This document shows, piece after piece, positions 44,552 to 56,049 of a stretch of DNA of 64,000 nt. Source of the stretch: Scolanthus callimorphus (taxonomy: Eukaryota > Cnidaria > Anthozoa > Actiniaria > Edwardsiidae); the NCBI GenBank assembly GCA_033964015.1, contig CM066924.1:2586251-2650250 (forward strand), given 5' to 3'. The notes below the pieces were generated by a model that saw only the letters and a program-made list of their open reading frames with translations, searched no databases and was not told where the DNA came from. The translations under genes were made by a program, and so were the position numbers. Every line of letters starts with the position of its first letter. Positions within the stretch are counted from its first letter, which is position 1.

Positions 44552-45237
44552 GTTCGCACAGCCGAAAGCACCACAGACATTCCAAACTTAAGGTGGATCG
44601 ACCCAGTAATTTTATACCCATGTCAACCAATTTTGAACCTCTCATATAAAAACAGGTTGATTTCTATCGTGCAGCGAATATGACACACATACTACACATA
44701 GACTGAAATACATGTCAGTACAAAAGTTGGGGCGATCGGAGTTAGTATCACGTGACAATTGGATCACGCCTATTTCTACTCAGCCCAATTTCAAGCCGTA
44801 ACGACATTTTTTCGAAAAATGCTCTACGGTACCTCGAGATGGAGTGGTTGCCTCCGTGTAACCGAAGTTTGATTAAATTCTACAAGACCGATTTGAAGAT
44901 ATTTTAGGATTTATAGATAATGGCTATAATTTATGTAAAATTCAGTGAAGTGAATAATATGTCAGAGTTTGATACTTCATGGTTATAAATTGAAGGCTTT
45001 TATAGCCCAATCTATTTGTAATTGTTCAAGAAAAGGTCATGCTATTGATTAAAATTAAATATTATTTTGCGATTTCGAAAAATATAGAAATGTACGTATC
45101 AACGTCGCGACGTTGTCTGGTTTTAGATCAGAGGGAAGCCAGTTGACTGCACTAGGAGAAACAGGGCAAGAGTTTCATTGGCTCAGATAGCTTGATTGGC
45201 CGAACAGCAAAGTCCAAAATCAAAACATGGACCTATT

Positions 45238-45382
45238 CTTGGTTTGCATGTGACGTCACTGGCGGCCATGTTGGTGGTGCAGAACAAAAGAAAGTTCATT
45301 TGCTCCTTTTATTCAGGGCACCAAAATGGCCGCCGTGCTTTTGTTATTTTATTCCCAAAGGAATGATTGCAAATCAAGAATT
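45238..45382. mobile_element. 145-bp MITE-like insertion
   Basis: Present upstream of the 45.9-kb gene and absent at the matching point 40098-40099. Ends CTTGGTTTGCA and TGCAAATCAAG are near-inverts. ATT (45235-45237) may be the target duplication, but this is weak. Confidence 0.6.
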
Positions 45383-45902
45383 ACAGAGCAGATGGAAACG
45401 GATGCAAAAAATGAGTTTTTGAAATCTTGTTGGGATGAACAGTTTTCAAAGCCGTTAAAAGTTACATCAAAATTTGTACGAAAAGCGTCCCGTCTTGCAG
45501 ATAACACTTACCTACACTCCTAGGCTAATTTCGAGTGATATAAGTGATCTGGGGATGATAACATACAAATTTAGGGCTGTATTTACCAATTTATTCAAAT
45601 AACGTGACATAGGTCCTTTATAATCCTTAGCGACATGGAAGCGATAAAGGCCTGTTTTTTAAAATAATTTCAATGTTCTTTTTTGTTCTCGTGTTCTCTT
45701 AGGGGCAAAATATATTTTGAGCAGTCTCCGATATTACTTCCTCATCGGAGTCTCCCTTTGTCTCCTGGCATACGGCCACAGCTGTGAAATTTACGTTGAT
45801 GGACGTGTCAATCGATTGCAAATTCAAAGGTTGGCAATAATAATTTTCTAACGCTCCTCACACCTTGATACTGTACTTCTTTTACTGAAAACCAAACCCA
45901 GT

Positions 45903-46871
45903 ATGCTCCACAACTTTTCCAGCCCTTATAAGAACCTAACTCTCACGTCTAATTCGACACAGATCGATAACCTCACTTCCAATGGGACACAGAACGATCG
46001 ACAAACGATCGGCGCTTTGAGCTCGCTCGAAATATTACGAATAATTTTCGTCGCCGTTACAGTGCTCGGAAATGGTTTAGTCATCTACGTGGTTCTATCT
46101 GTGCGGACCATCCGAGAACAACACTCGCCGAACTGGTTTATCCTGTCACTAGCCGCGGCTGATTTCCTGGTAGGGCTGTTTTACACACCCTTTGAGGCGA
46201 TTTGCAGAGTTGCCTTTAGTTGTTCACCAGATACGATCGACGTTGGGTGGCAGGTCGCCTATTTTTTCCATTTATCGTCGTCTTATAACTTATGCGCTTT
46301 GACTCTCGATCGACACTTGTGTATAAACTATCCATACACGCACTTAAGATCCATGACTCGCTGCCGCTGCATTCTCACCGTTGCTGTCACATGGACTCTT
46401 TGTTTACCTATGTTTACTCTGAGATTCTTCTTTTTTGGAACAACATACTTTATGCTGTCCAATCTTCTGTTGGCCTACACTCTCCCTAGTGTGTTTGTAG
46501 TGTATTGCTACATACGAATTCTCCGAGAGGTACGAAGACACAAGTTACGCATAAGGACAATAGAAATGCAAGTGGCAAGTAATTCAGACGAGCGAAGACC
46601 GAGCAATGAGCAGAGGAATAGACCTCATCGCCAAGCAAGAGGTTCTTGGCTATCTGTCGGGATTGTTGTTCTAGTTTTTCTTACTTTCAACGCGCTAGTG
46701 CATCACTTCTTATTATGTGAATTCGTATTACAAGGCTGTTCCAATTTTGCGAACGCAAAGGTGATTGTCATAATCGTTCGCTATTTTAATTCTTCCGTAA
46801 ACGTGTTCGTTTATGCTTTGTTGAAGAAAGATTTTCGCCAAGTCTTTAAGACATGGATGAAGGCTCGATAG
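45903..46871 (+). CDS. Class A orphan GPCR, group 2
   Basis: A 322-residue intact single-exon receptor. The N-terminal 150 residues equal the 40.6-kb gene; the C-terminal half differs at about 17 positions (for example TVAVTW, FGTTYFMLSNLLLAYT, NALVHHFLL). Hallmarks: LGNG in TM1, AAAD in TM2, CRVAFSC in loop 1, DRH, Cys-free loop 2, no CWxP, CEFVLQGC in loop 3, NVFVY in TM7, and a short basic tail. It is the parent that donated the 5' half of the 40.6-kb hybrid. Expected in the plasma membrane; ligand and coupling unknown. ATG 45903 follows the conserved leader. Confidence 0.92.
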   Translation: MLHNFSSPYKNLTLTSNSTQIDNLTSNGTQNDRQTIGALSSLEILRIIFVAVTVLGNGLVIYVVLSVRTIREQHSPNWFILSLAAADFLVGLFYTPFEAICRVAFSCSPDTIDVGWQVAYFFHLSSSYNLCALTLDRHLCINYPYTHLRSMTRCRCILTVAVTWTLCLPMFTLRFFFFGTTYFMLSNLLLAYTLPSVFVVYCYIRILREVRRHKLRIRTIEMQVASNSDERRPSNEQRNRPHRQARGSWLSVGIVVLVFLTFNALVHHFLLCEFVLQGCSNFANAKVIVIIVRYFNSSVNVFVYALLKKDFRQVFKTWMKAR

Positions 46872-46926
46872 CTCATGTGGTGCAATTACTGTAATTTCTC
46901 GTCCTATACGCCCCATGGATTTAATA

Positions 46927-47289
46927 CTACCGAAACAGGTAGAGCGTTTATTAGGCTCGAGAAAAAACACTCGTTTCCAGACAAAAACATTCACGATTTA
47001 GTTTGAATTCCTTTACTGAGGTCAGCGATGCGTGCAACTCAAATATTTTAATATGGAAAATTTCCAACTTAAAACAAAAGAAAAGGCATCTGCTCGTGTT
47101 TTCTACTAATTTTATGAGGTAAGAAATACAAATCAGTGTGTTATTTCCCAAATTTGAACAATTTTCTGTGGCAGCGACTGAACGCATGATTGATTTCGTG
47201 CGAAGGAATGTAATCAGACTCGCCAACGTTTTTGTCTGGAGACGAGCGCTTTTTGTCGAGCCCGATAAACGCTCTACCTGTTTCGGTAG
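46927..47289. mobile_element. TA-flanked TIR element, 363 bp
   Basis: CTACCGAAACAGGTAGAGCG and CGCTCTACCTGTTTCGGTAG are inverted ends, with arms of about 65 bases and TA on both sides (46925-46926 and 47290-47291). The paralogs at 36820 and 41640 lack it. It lies about 55 bases past the receptor stop and so is probably inside its 3' UTR. Confidence 0.8.
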
Positions 47290-47291
47290 TA

Positions 47292-47819
47292 TTAAAAATT
47301 GTCAATTTAATATTGTAAATTTACATTTTAGAAGGTCACATTTTAGTGCCGAGAGCTACTTTAGTGATGTTAAAGGAAGTCCAATTCTCAAGAAATAGCA
47401 AATAACCGCCTAAATTTGTTAAATAACCTTTTATTTGCCAGATAAACACAAATTTGAAGTATTTTGTTTTATCGAGCCGATGGAATTGGATTATAAAAAG
47501 GCATTTTCGATTTCTTACCAGGCTGAACTGTTAAAATTGCCCAAAGCTATTAAATTTTAAACATTATTTATTGAGCACTATTCCAGACAAAGGAATACAT
47601 AATATTTCTATAAATATGATATATTTTCCTCCCTTTCTTATGGGAATATTTTGCCCACTCGCTGCGACAGCCAGCAACGAACAGCTGTCAAATAATACCT
47701 GTTTTATTGCCGTGGTGAATAAGGCACTGTACACCCCGCACTACGTCAGTTGAATGTGATGTAAAAAAAACATACAAATAACTGATGGATAGCCAAAATA
47801 CTAGTCTAGGTTTGTTAAA
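47292..47819. other. Diverged 3' spacer of the 45.9-kb gene
   Basis: Diverged relative of 36830-37300 (shared CTTTTATTTGCC and ATCGAGCCGATGGAATTGGA). No gene. Confidence 0.5.
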
Positions 47820-47821
47820 TA

Positions 47822-48376
47822 CAGTCGAAGCTCTCTGTGCGACCGCTCTCATAAGCGACCAGCTCCCATAACGACCATTTTCCCGAAACCCCGTTTGAAG
47901 TGTCACATAAACGCTGTTATTTTAAGCTCTCGTAAGTGACCGCCTTATCGATGCGACCAGCTCCGTTAGCGACCACAATTTCAAATCACCAACAGAGATT
48001 TTCTATTGTTTTTAAGCTCTCGTAAGCGACCACAGTACTTTTTGTCTTTAAAACATCAGTCATCACCTCATAAATATCTAAGCTGCACCAGTGAAATACT
48101 ATTTTCTACATATTTTCTATGTACATATTTGCGGTTATCTATTATTAATTAAAGTCGGGAAATAAATCAAACTATTTTAAGCATTATTTTAAGCATTAGT
48201 ATCACATGATATTTTCTAGATTTATTGTACTAAGCTCTCGTAAGCGACCAACACCTATTGTTCAAGTAGGAAGCCGCTTGGTGGTCGCTTACGAGAGCCG
48301 TTCTCCTAAGCGACCAGCTCCGTTAACGACCGCAATTTTCAGTTCCCGAGGTGGTCGCTTACGAGAGCTTCGACTG
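47822..48376. mobile_element. TA-flanked TIR element with CAGTCGAAGCTCTC ends
   Basis: Left CAGTCGAAGCTCTCTGTGCG and right GTGGTCGCTTACGAGAGCTT...CGACTG, with TA at 47820-47821 and 48377-48378. The word CTCTCGTAAGCGACCA recurs internally in both orientations. The 34350-34362 paralog (GTTAAATAGCCC) is the empty site. Tc1/mariner-like ends, non-autonomous, 555 bp. Confidence 0.85.
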
Positions 48377-48378
48377 TA

Positions 48379-48948
48379 GCCCTTTAACTACAAATCCATC
48401 ATAATCACAATTATCACAGTTTGCTTGTAAATTGACAGTCTTGCCGCTAAAACTTGCCTACATTGTCTATTAGGCTAATACCAAGTGATACAAGTGATTT
48501 AGAGCTGTATTTACAAATTTATTCAAATGACCGTGACACAGCCCCTTAAAGATTACAGAGAACCTCCGCGGCACGTCCTCGGAAAAACAATTATACATGT
48601 CCTTAGTTTAACCAAAACATGTCAACCTATTTTAGTTAAACTAAGGACGTATGATTTTTCTTTTCCGAGAATGCCGCGAAGGTTCTTAAGCCATCATCGT
48701 CGTCAAAATTTGTACATGTTGCTGTTTTGTTATGCACACCTCAAACGTCTCATCCATACCTTATTAATTAACGTTCCTTAAGGTCTTACAGGAGGCTCCT
48801 GGAAAAAAATTTGATTTCAATATTTTCCATCTAGAAGTACTATTTATAAGCTCATTTAAATTTGTGAACGAAAAAAAAGTGACGCGTAATCCGAGAAAAA
48901 TAGGCATAAAAAACGTTGCTAGCCGGAGTACTTTGGGATCATTACCAA
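48379..48948. other. Intergenic with a foldback at 48549-48688
   Basis: A fourth copy of the group 2 upstream words (CTAATACCAAGTGATACAAG, 48475) but no receptor follows. Then comes an inverted repeat: AGAACCTCCGCGGCACGTCC (48550) pairs with the segment ending GAATGCCGCGAAGGTTCT (48688). Confidence 0.5.
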
Positions 48949-49154
48949 TCTCGTTCCCAATGGCCGTCATCTTTTGGCCAGTGGCAAGATTCGAGGCCCT
49001 GGGGAATCCGATTGTGTGAGCATGCGTGGTAGATCAAGATCATACAGAAAACAAACCGGAAACCCAGAATCTGGGTTTAAAAAAAATCAATTCCCTCAGA
49101 GCCCTGAATCTTGCCGCCGGCCAAAAGATTGACGGGCTCTGGGTACGAGATTGG
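48949..49154. mobile_element. TIR element, CCAATCTCGT...ACGAGATTGG
   Basis: CCAATCTCGTTCCCAATGGC... pairs with ...GGGCTCTGGGTACGAGATTGG, with inner pairing CATCTTTTGGCC / GGCCAAAAGATTG. About 206 bp. The same family as the innermost element at 28127-29533. Confidence 0.75.
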
Positions 49155-51156
49155 ATCATTACATCACACTTTTGAGCCTGCAGTTTGGCAATTCAGCGCC
49201 TTGACATGCGCACAACTCATGTTACACCAACAGAACAACAGAAGATAATTAATAATGCTTGATATCGAAAACTTGCAGTGATCTCCGGGGTTAGCCCATA
49301 TACCCTAATTATGGAAAGAAAAGAAAACAATGAAAATGTTCGAGACAGCTGTTTTATCGAAATTATCCTGACCGAGGGGATATTAAAGGGCTATGTCACG
49401 GTTAATATAATTACTTCAATAATTAAGCAATAAAAGTACTTTCCGCGTGCTCTCTGCTTTCTTACAAACACGAGGGGGATGTTGGGAGAACTGATCAAAA
49501 CTTGAAAGACACGAGCCGCGCAGAAAGTATTTTTATTGCTTTTAGAAAATAACATACACACGCGCGACAGCGTTGCGTGACAATCGTGTTTCTCAGGTCT
49601 CTTACAAACACGCTTTTTAACCAATCAGAATGCGCACATTCACAATACAACATAGGTGTTATTTTCTAAAATGTTATAAAATTAGAGCAGTGGTCTACAC
49701 ATTTCCAACTGTTCAGCCTTGTTAGAAAGAAAAACTGTCAATTCGCAATCCATTTCAATCCGCTCGGTAACACACGAAAATGCTCCACATGTGTATCTGG
49801 GTTATTTAACAAACCTAGACGATCATTTGGATCATTCTTGTGAATTTGACTTCATTTAAACACATTTAATTAACCCAACATGGTGACACTGTCCCTTCAA
49901 ATTACTTTTAATAAGGATTTCCAGTTCTTAAATACATGAAGTCTACTCACATAAATACGTATGACATTTAACAATTATTCCTCAAGCCCGAATGGGCTCT
50001 GAGTCAATAGTCCATGAGGCCGAAATCACACTAGTAGGTCAATTTGTATAGCCAAAAACGTTTTTTCTGGTCTGGTCATTTTCCATTTTCTGGCTTTCAA
50101 ATCCGACACTTTTCGCTACTAGTAGGGTAACTTATAGCCTACTAGTAGGTCAGCCATTCAGAACGCAAACGATAGACCACTAAAGTGTGATTTCACTACT
50201 TATACAGTAAATAACTTAAATAATATGAGCCCCGGCTAGCGAAGAAGCATCCTTATACAGAATTTCATACTTTTGAGAAAAACGCAAGAGAAAGTTAGAA
50301 TTCTCATACAAACCCTTATGAAATAGGAAATTTCAACTGCGATCTCCATTTTGCCGGGCAATAAATTGGATGACCAAAATGCTCAGTGTTTAGATACATA
50401 AATACATTCCCTAAAACTCTTCAAATCAACAGAAATCTAACAAAATGTATTTGAAGTAAATGGTAGTTTACAAAAAAGAGAAATATTCTAGCTTCATCAC
50501 TTTTCCATGAAATAAAAAAATGCTTTGACCAGGTGCTCTTGTTGTCAAATTAATTTGAAAAACATTTTCATCTCTGTTTTAATTGTTTATCGCCATGACT
50601 CGAGCTTTGTCTTTTTAAACACTCAAAAAGCCCATTACATTTATTGTGGACCTGCTATTCGCAATATTATTGATATTCATGTACTGATTCAATCATCGGG
50701 TTAAGACGAGTCTCAGTTTATTTATTTTTACCAGGGGCCACCTCATGGGGCATGGGCCACCTCACACAAATAGAAATAAATTACAATTGCTAACTGGACA
50801 TGGCTATAGTCTTACCCAAGAAGGACATGGCTTTCACGCTCTTATTCATGCTCGTTTTGTGAAATCCTTGCGTCACAGAGCAGGGGTTAGGCGAGATGGC
50901 TATCAGGTTTTGTCAGCCGTATGACTAACTCTATTGACCTACTCTTAATGGGAGAAAACAAATAAGGCCCAGAAAAGACATTAAGTCCATCCTATTATTC
51001 CATTCTTCGTAACTCATTAGAATTACAAAATAAAATGGTTCAAAGTTGTATGAATGTCATTAACGGCTCAGCGCAAAATGTGTGGTTCCGCAGTTAGTAT
51101 TACAAAATTCATCGTCATTTTCGCGGTCGGAACTTAAACAGAAGGGAGTCAAAACG
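49155..51156. other. Intergenic upstream of the 51-kb receptor
   Basis: AGCAATAAAAGTACTTTCCGCG (49427) pairs with CGCGCAGAAAGTATTTTTATTGCTT (49517-49541), a hairpin. Otherwise featureless AT-rich sequence. Near the end, ATG 51078 opens a 19-codon upstream frame that closes at 51137, before the receptor ATG. Confidence 0.45.
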
Positions 51157-52125
51157 ATGAATTTCACAATTCTGAGCAAAAATTCCACTCTTGATCAGAC
51201 TTCATTTCTCAAGAACTCGTCGACCAAGATGGAAAATGCTCTAGACTGGTTTCAAATAGCGAGGATATCTCTAGCTATTATTACTGTCCTCGGCAATGGA
51301 TTGGTTATCTACGTGACTCTATCTGTACGGACCATCCGACAACAACACTCGCCAAACTGGTTTATCCTGTCTTTAGGAGTAGCGGACATGATGGTGGGCC
51401 TCTTCCATACACCGTTTTATTACCTCTGCAAATACTCCTTCCATTGCAGTATCCAAACATTGTTCATTGGGGTGGAGATAAGCTATGTATTTGCATTCTC
51501 CTCGACCTATAACTTGTGCATTTTAACTCTGGACCGATATGTCGCTATTTGCTACCCTTTCGCGCACCGTCGCTTTATGACAAAATGTAGATGCTCTTGG
51601 CTCACAGTTTTCCCTTGGTTTTTATCACTTCTTGTGTTCACAATTCATTTTATTTTCTATAAACTCTTACAAAAGTTTTTATTGGTTTATCTGGCCTCCA
51701 CATACAGTCTCCCAAGTTTCCTACTCATTTACTGCTACAGCAGAATTCTCTTGGAAGTCAGAAGACATAAAGCGCAGATTGAGGCTGTAGAAATGCAAAT
51801 AGCTGTCAATTCATCGACAGATGGGGGATTAAAGCACTATTGCAGAAGAAATGCGAAAGACACTTGGAATCGGCGGACATCGTGGATCTCTGTGGGCGTC
51901 GTGGTTCTTATATTTCTTATGTTTAATGTTTTGGTTCACTACTGGGCGCTGTGCGTAATGATCCCCTCCTGCCGCCATGTCCCGCTTATTTCACACAAGA
52001 TAGTGCTATTATCGCGTTATCTCAATTCGTCGTGTAATTTCTTTGTGTATGCTCTGATGAAAAGAGACTTTCGTAGAGAGCTCAAGCGAATGGTGCAATG
52101 CAAGAGATATCACGTGAAAACATGA
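51157..52125 (+). CDS. Class A orphan GPCR, divergent singleton
   Basis: 322 residues from ATG 51157. The frame stays open upstream to a GTG at 51082, but from ATG 51157 the landmark spacing equals the 16-kb gene exactly: N47 of LGNG, D77, C91/C97 and D126-R127-Y128. That supports this start. Sequons at N2, N9 and N20. It has a true DRY, loop 2 without Cys (YKLLQKFLLVY), TM5 with LPSF, a longer intracellular loop 3 with CRRNAKDTWN, TM6 without CWxP, loop 3 CVMIPSC, TM7 NFFVY, then MKRDFR. Most of the sequence is clearly diverged from groups 1 and 2, yet the TM1-TM2 block is almost identical. Plasma-membrane receptor with unknown ligand. Confidence 0.9.
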   Translation: MNFTILSKNSTLDQTSFLKNSSTKMENALDWFQIARISLAIITVLGNGLVIYVTLSVRTIRQQHSPNWFILSLGVADMMVGLFHTPFYYLCKYSFHCSIQTLFIGVEISYVFAFSSTYNLCILTLDRYVAICYPFAHRRFMTKCRCSWLTVFPWFLSLLVFTIHFIFYKLLQKFLLVYLASTYSLPSFLLIYCYSRILLEVRRHKAQIEAVEMQIAVNSSTDGGLKHYCRRNAKDTWNRRTSWISVGVVVLIFLMFNVLVHYWALCVMIPSCRHVPLISHKIVLLSRYLNSSCNFFVYALMKRDFRRELKRMVQCKRYHVKT

Positions 52126-52165
52126 GATTGATACCTGTAATGATCCTGTAGAAGTTAAAAAAATT

Positions 52166-52185
52166 AATAAAAATAAAAAAATAAA
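52166..52185 (+). terminator. Candidate polyadenylation signals of the 51-kb receptor
   Basis: Overlapping AATAAA hexamers at 52166, 52172 and 52180, 40-60 bases after the stop. Likely but unproven, because the context is simple A/T sequence. Confidence 0.35.
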
Positions 52186-53435
52186 TGTATACACTTTTTT
52201 TTATTCATTAACATACTTTTTTTAATGATAATACAATACAGTATTATAGAGAAAACAAGAAAATAATACATTTGCATTATCAAGACGAACCAAAAACACC
52301 ATACTTCTCGTAGGGGAAACAATCCAATCTATAGACTCTCTTGATTTTAATTAAAAAGATGTTCACGTAGTGCATTTCTTACTTTTAAAGCTAAAAATAA
52401 ATTGTTTGCCTAAAACAATAAGGTAATTTATTATCAATTTATAATGATTCAAAATACGTTCGTCTTATATCCCAAGGATGCATGACATCTAACAATGATT
52501 TTAAGAATCTTTATACAACTCATAATGAAATCATCTTCTGGAAGATTAGATTCTTCGCTTGCCCAAGATTGAAAACGTTGCCAAACGAGTGAACTGCATA
52601 GCAACTAAAAAGCAAATGTTCTACAGGTTTTTTCCTCCAATCTTTTCAAAACATACACAAAGTGGAATCGACTTCACCAATCTAATAGGCGGTTATTTGT
52701 TTACTCATTTGCATAAGCAGGGTCTAGCTTCAGAATTTTACAAACCTGCGTGGATCATTCAAAACTTAGTGAAAATCGTCAATGCGTTCCTCGGAATAGT
52801 AATTATTTGATCTTGAGCAATTTTATTACATTTTTCAAGCCTTGATTTTGTTGTGGGGCAGGAAGCTCATTAGCCCACATGTTTCATGCAATTTGAGCTT
52901 CTTGCCATGTGCTCATAATTTGAGTTACGAACGTCAAATTTTCTTGGTACGCTTCATTCACCAGACGCTATCGAAATTCAGATCATTTCTTTTTGTACCT
53001 TCGTTACGCTTGCTGATTTTCACTAATGCTTATGCAAATGAGAAAAATCGTAAATACTGACGTCACAATACAATGCCTATATAAAACAACGATTTATGAT
53101 TTTAATTGTATACACCCATTTAAGGATGCCCCATCACAACTGTCCGTTGTAGCCCGCGATGCGTCATGGGAGGAAACAAGCATACCAAATCATGGACACT
53201 GGTAAATAGCCATAGTTATCACCCTGCTTATACCATGGTGCTACAATAGACTACATCGATCACAACATACTTATTACCCTGCTTATACCATGGTGCTACA
53301 ATAGACTACATCGATCGCAACTACTTTTGCACTGGATATTACGAGAATTTCGTTCTTCCTAGTTTCTCCCATGACGCAATGCGGCCTACAAGATGCACTT
53401 GTGACGTTGCAACCTTTATCAAATGCGATTTGCAG
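52186..53435. other. Intergenic
   Basis: No gene. A duplicated segment of about 62 bp (CTTATACCATGGTGCTACAA...ATAGACTACATCGATC) occurs at about 53227 and 53283. Confidence 0.45.
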
Positions 53436-53735
53436 GCCACGTGATCTGTTGTTTTTGAAGCAACGCCACACTTTGTTATTTGGTCATCTGATCTTTTGTT
53501 TTTGGTCATCTGATCTTTTGTTTTTGGTCACGTTATATGTTGTTATTTGGTCACGTGATATGTTGTTCTTTAGTCACGTGATATGTTGTTTTTTGGCCAC
53601 GTGATATTTTTTTGGTCACGTGATATTTTATTTTTGGTCACGCGATGTTTGTTTTTTGGTCACGTGAGATTTTGTTTTTTTGTCACGTGATGTTTTGTTC
53701 TTTGGCCACGTGATCTTCTGTTTCTTTGTCACATG
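53436..53735 (+). repeat. About 23-bp array of CACGTG E-box words
   Basis: Unit TTTTTGGTCACGTGATATGT. CACGTG cores lie at 53439, 53552, 53575, 53598, 53617, 53661, 53684 and 53707, with one CACGCG variant at 53639. Spacing is 19-23 bp. The left part has TCATCTGATC variants. No spacer-repeat alternation, so not CRISPR-like. Confidence 0.85.
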
Positions 53736-54654
53736 TAATACTGCTAAATGATATGTAAATTATTGTACCATGGTTATATAAGAATTGCTGATAATCAATG
53801 ACGTAGCGCTATGTAAATTTAGTAATTAGTGAGAACTGCCCGACCGATTGGGCTCTTAGTTATTGACTATTTTTCACCCGGCGATCGGACACCACCGAGA
53901 CTTGAGCAATAGAGGATTTTTTCCGTGTTTACATAGCCTGACCTAAACAGAAGAGAGGGTCGGGAGAATTCGAGACAGTTATGCAAACCCGGGACGACAT
54001 CGAGGCGGCTCCGTTTTGGCTCATTGGCTTTCACACGATAAAAGCGCGGAAATGTAATTGAAATTCATTCATAAGCCAAACGCCGCTGTAACAATATTTG
54101 AAGTAGATAATGGAAGATCTTATCGGCCGGCACCTGTTTTCCTTTTCTACCTGAGTAGCTGATATTATATGTGCTGGAAAACTTGATATTGCGCAAGGAA
54201 AACTAAGAAAAAGCTCACGTATATATATGTTATTTACCGCCGTAGTCAGTCATACAGGGAAAAAACTGTGACCGAGGGCTTGAGGTCACAGGTTTTCCCT
54301 ATACGGACCGACTTACAGCTGGTCCAACTCTAAAATTTGATTTTTCCGATGAAAACGAGCGCGCAAATGGTTAACGTGACCTACAGGTCAGAGATGGGAA
54401 AATATTGCCCCCTCGCGCGCGCTCTAAGATCCAATCAGAATGCAGAATTTGTTACCGTGCCCTTCAGGAAAGAAATAAATGCGGAATATTTCGTTAAACT
54501 ACGATTCCAGTATGAGTTGCTCCTTCCTGCGTACGGGATTGTACCATCTTCTAACAATAACATCGTTTTTGTTCCAGTGCGATTTGATTAGGGGTATTTT
54601 TAAATTAAAAATTAAAATATATAGAGAGAACCTTTCAAGTGTTGGATAAATGCA
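53736..54654. other. Intergenic
   Basis: CATACAGGGAAAAAACTGTGACC / GGTCACAGGTTTTCCCTATACGG forms a hairpin at 54252-54306. No gene recognised. Confidence 0.4.
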
Positions 54655-55046
54655 ATAGACCTTTTTCCAAAATGGCCGCCGAAAATTCAAATCGATTTTT
54701 GTTAAAAATGAACGCTAGCACTAGAACACACATCATCACTTTAGTAAAACTACAAAATTTCCCTGCATTATATCCAATATCTTCTGAGAAAACAAACGTT
54801 GAAAATCTGAACATTTACAGACGTTTGTATACTGGGGGTATGCGTCATACCCCCAGTCATACAAATCTCTGTAAAATTTTCAATTTTCAGACTCTGCTGT
54901 CCTCAGCCGACATGGCATTTGGCATAATGAACATTTAAAGGATTACTAATGTGAGGATACCCTTTCTAGTGCCAGTATTTGACTTTTAGTGAGTTTAATT
55001 TTAAGACATGTGAATTTGCGGCGGCCATTTTGGAAACAGGTCTATT
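54655..55046. mobile_element. TIR element, AATAGACCTTTTTCCAAAATGG ends
   Basis: AATAGACCTTTTTCCAAAAT(GGCCGCC) pairs with (GGCGGCC)ATTTTGGAAACAGGTCTATT. 392 bp. An internal hairpin TACTGGGGGTATGCGTCATA...CCCCCAG lies at 54829. Non-coding. Confidence 0.75.
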
Positions 55047-55324
55047 CTAGGTTGTTTTGACCTGTTATCAAGAGGATAGAATTGGATTGCACTTTGAGCT
55101 ATTTTCTTGTCAGAGAGGTGGCCAGCAAGCGTGCGAGAGCCCCTTTAATCTTGTTCCAAATGAAAATAAAACGTGTATAAGTAGTTGATGTGGAGGCACT
55201 TGCTTCCCTGGGCGTCCCGTTCCGTGATTTTAACCCCTAAAAGTACGACGATCATCCCCGACTATTCAGTTCAGTTTAGTTCCTCGTTAGTATCGGAACC
55301 CCCCTGAATTGATGAGATACTACA
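55047..55324. other. Intergenic
   Basis: Nothing recognised. Confidence 0.35.
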
Positions 55325-55826
55325 CAGGCCCGTAGCATATCAAGAAAACATTGTCGTCTTTCAAGAGATAGAGCGGGCTTCCTGTGGTGTCTTGTCTACC
55401 TTGTTTCCAGGTTCTTGACCGTGAAAAACACAGCGGAAAATGCACATAACATATTTTCTCGAGTGTATTTGAGTTCTGGTTGAGATTGAAGTATTCTACG
55501 TCAATAAAAATAGTGAAAAACTTACTGGGATTCCAAATATGGTATGCAGATACTTCCTTATAAGGAAGTTGAAGAAAGTCGACAATTTTTAAGGGAATTT
55601 TCTTGATATGCCAGGGATTTTTGTGGGAGGGAGCTATCTACAAAAAGCGGACCAATGTGGTATTAATTCATTTTTATTGAGAAACCGCTAGTCAAAATTC
55701 GCTAGAAAAACCAAATATAATATAATTACCTTATTTACTGTGTACAAATGTGGACCTTTTTGTCGCGTGGGGGGGGGGGGGGGGAGGTGCTTGTGCACCC
55801 CCGGAACCCCCCTGGCTACGGGCCTG
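55325..55826. mobile_element. Short-TIR element, CAGGCCCGTAGC ends
   Basis: CAGGCCCGTAGC at the left and GCTACGGGCCTG at the right, flanked by CTACA (55320-55324 and 55827-55831). 502 bp, non-coding, with a homopolymer G run of about 18 bases near 55770. Confidence 0.65.
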
Positions 55827-56049
55827 CTACAGTAGAAGTACATTTTTAAATGGGAGAAATCGATTCCCTGCTAACAGAGATTTCTCTCCGCCTGTGAGAC
55901 CTCTGTTAGCAGGGAAATAAATCAAAATTATAACGCAATTAAATTTCTCATATATCCCGTCGTTAGATGTGCTTGAAAATGTTTTGTCAGCCTTTCTGTT
56001 CTGAGTGCACTCAAACAGCTGTGAAAACAAAGTTACTGTGTCAAATATT
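55827..56049. other. Intergenic with hairpin
   Basis: CCCTGCTAACAGAGATTTCT / CCTCTGTTAGCAGGG forms a hairpin at 55866-55917. No gene. Confidence 0.45.

Larger units (their letters stand above)
41589..45902. other. Spacer between group 2 receptors (copy 2)
   Basis: Near-identical partner of 36758-40619. Differences that matter: no ATT microsatellite segment (between 42790 and 42801), an extra 401 bp between direct repeats at 44082 and 44483, and a 145-bp segment at 45238-45382. These three account for the 452-bp difference in receptor spacing (5283 versus 4831). No gene apart from the small frame noted at 44114. Confidence 0.75.

Noticed and set aside
45192..45422. 76-codon plus frame spanning the 145-bp insertion
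   Set aside because: It starts at TTG and spans a MITE-like insertion absent from the sister locus.
53436..53735. Possible CRISPR-like array
   Set aside because: Direct tandem repeats with no unique spacers, in a eukaryotic context.
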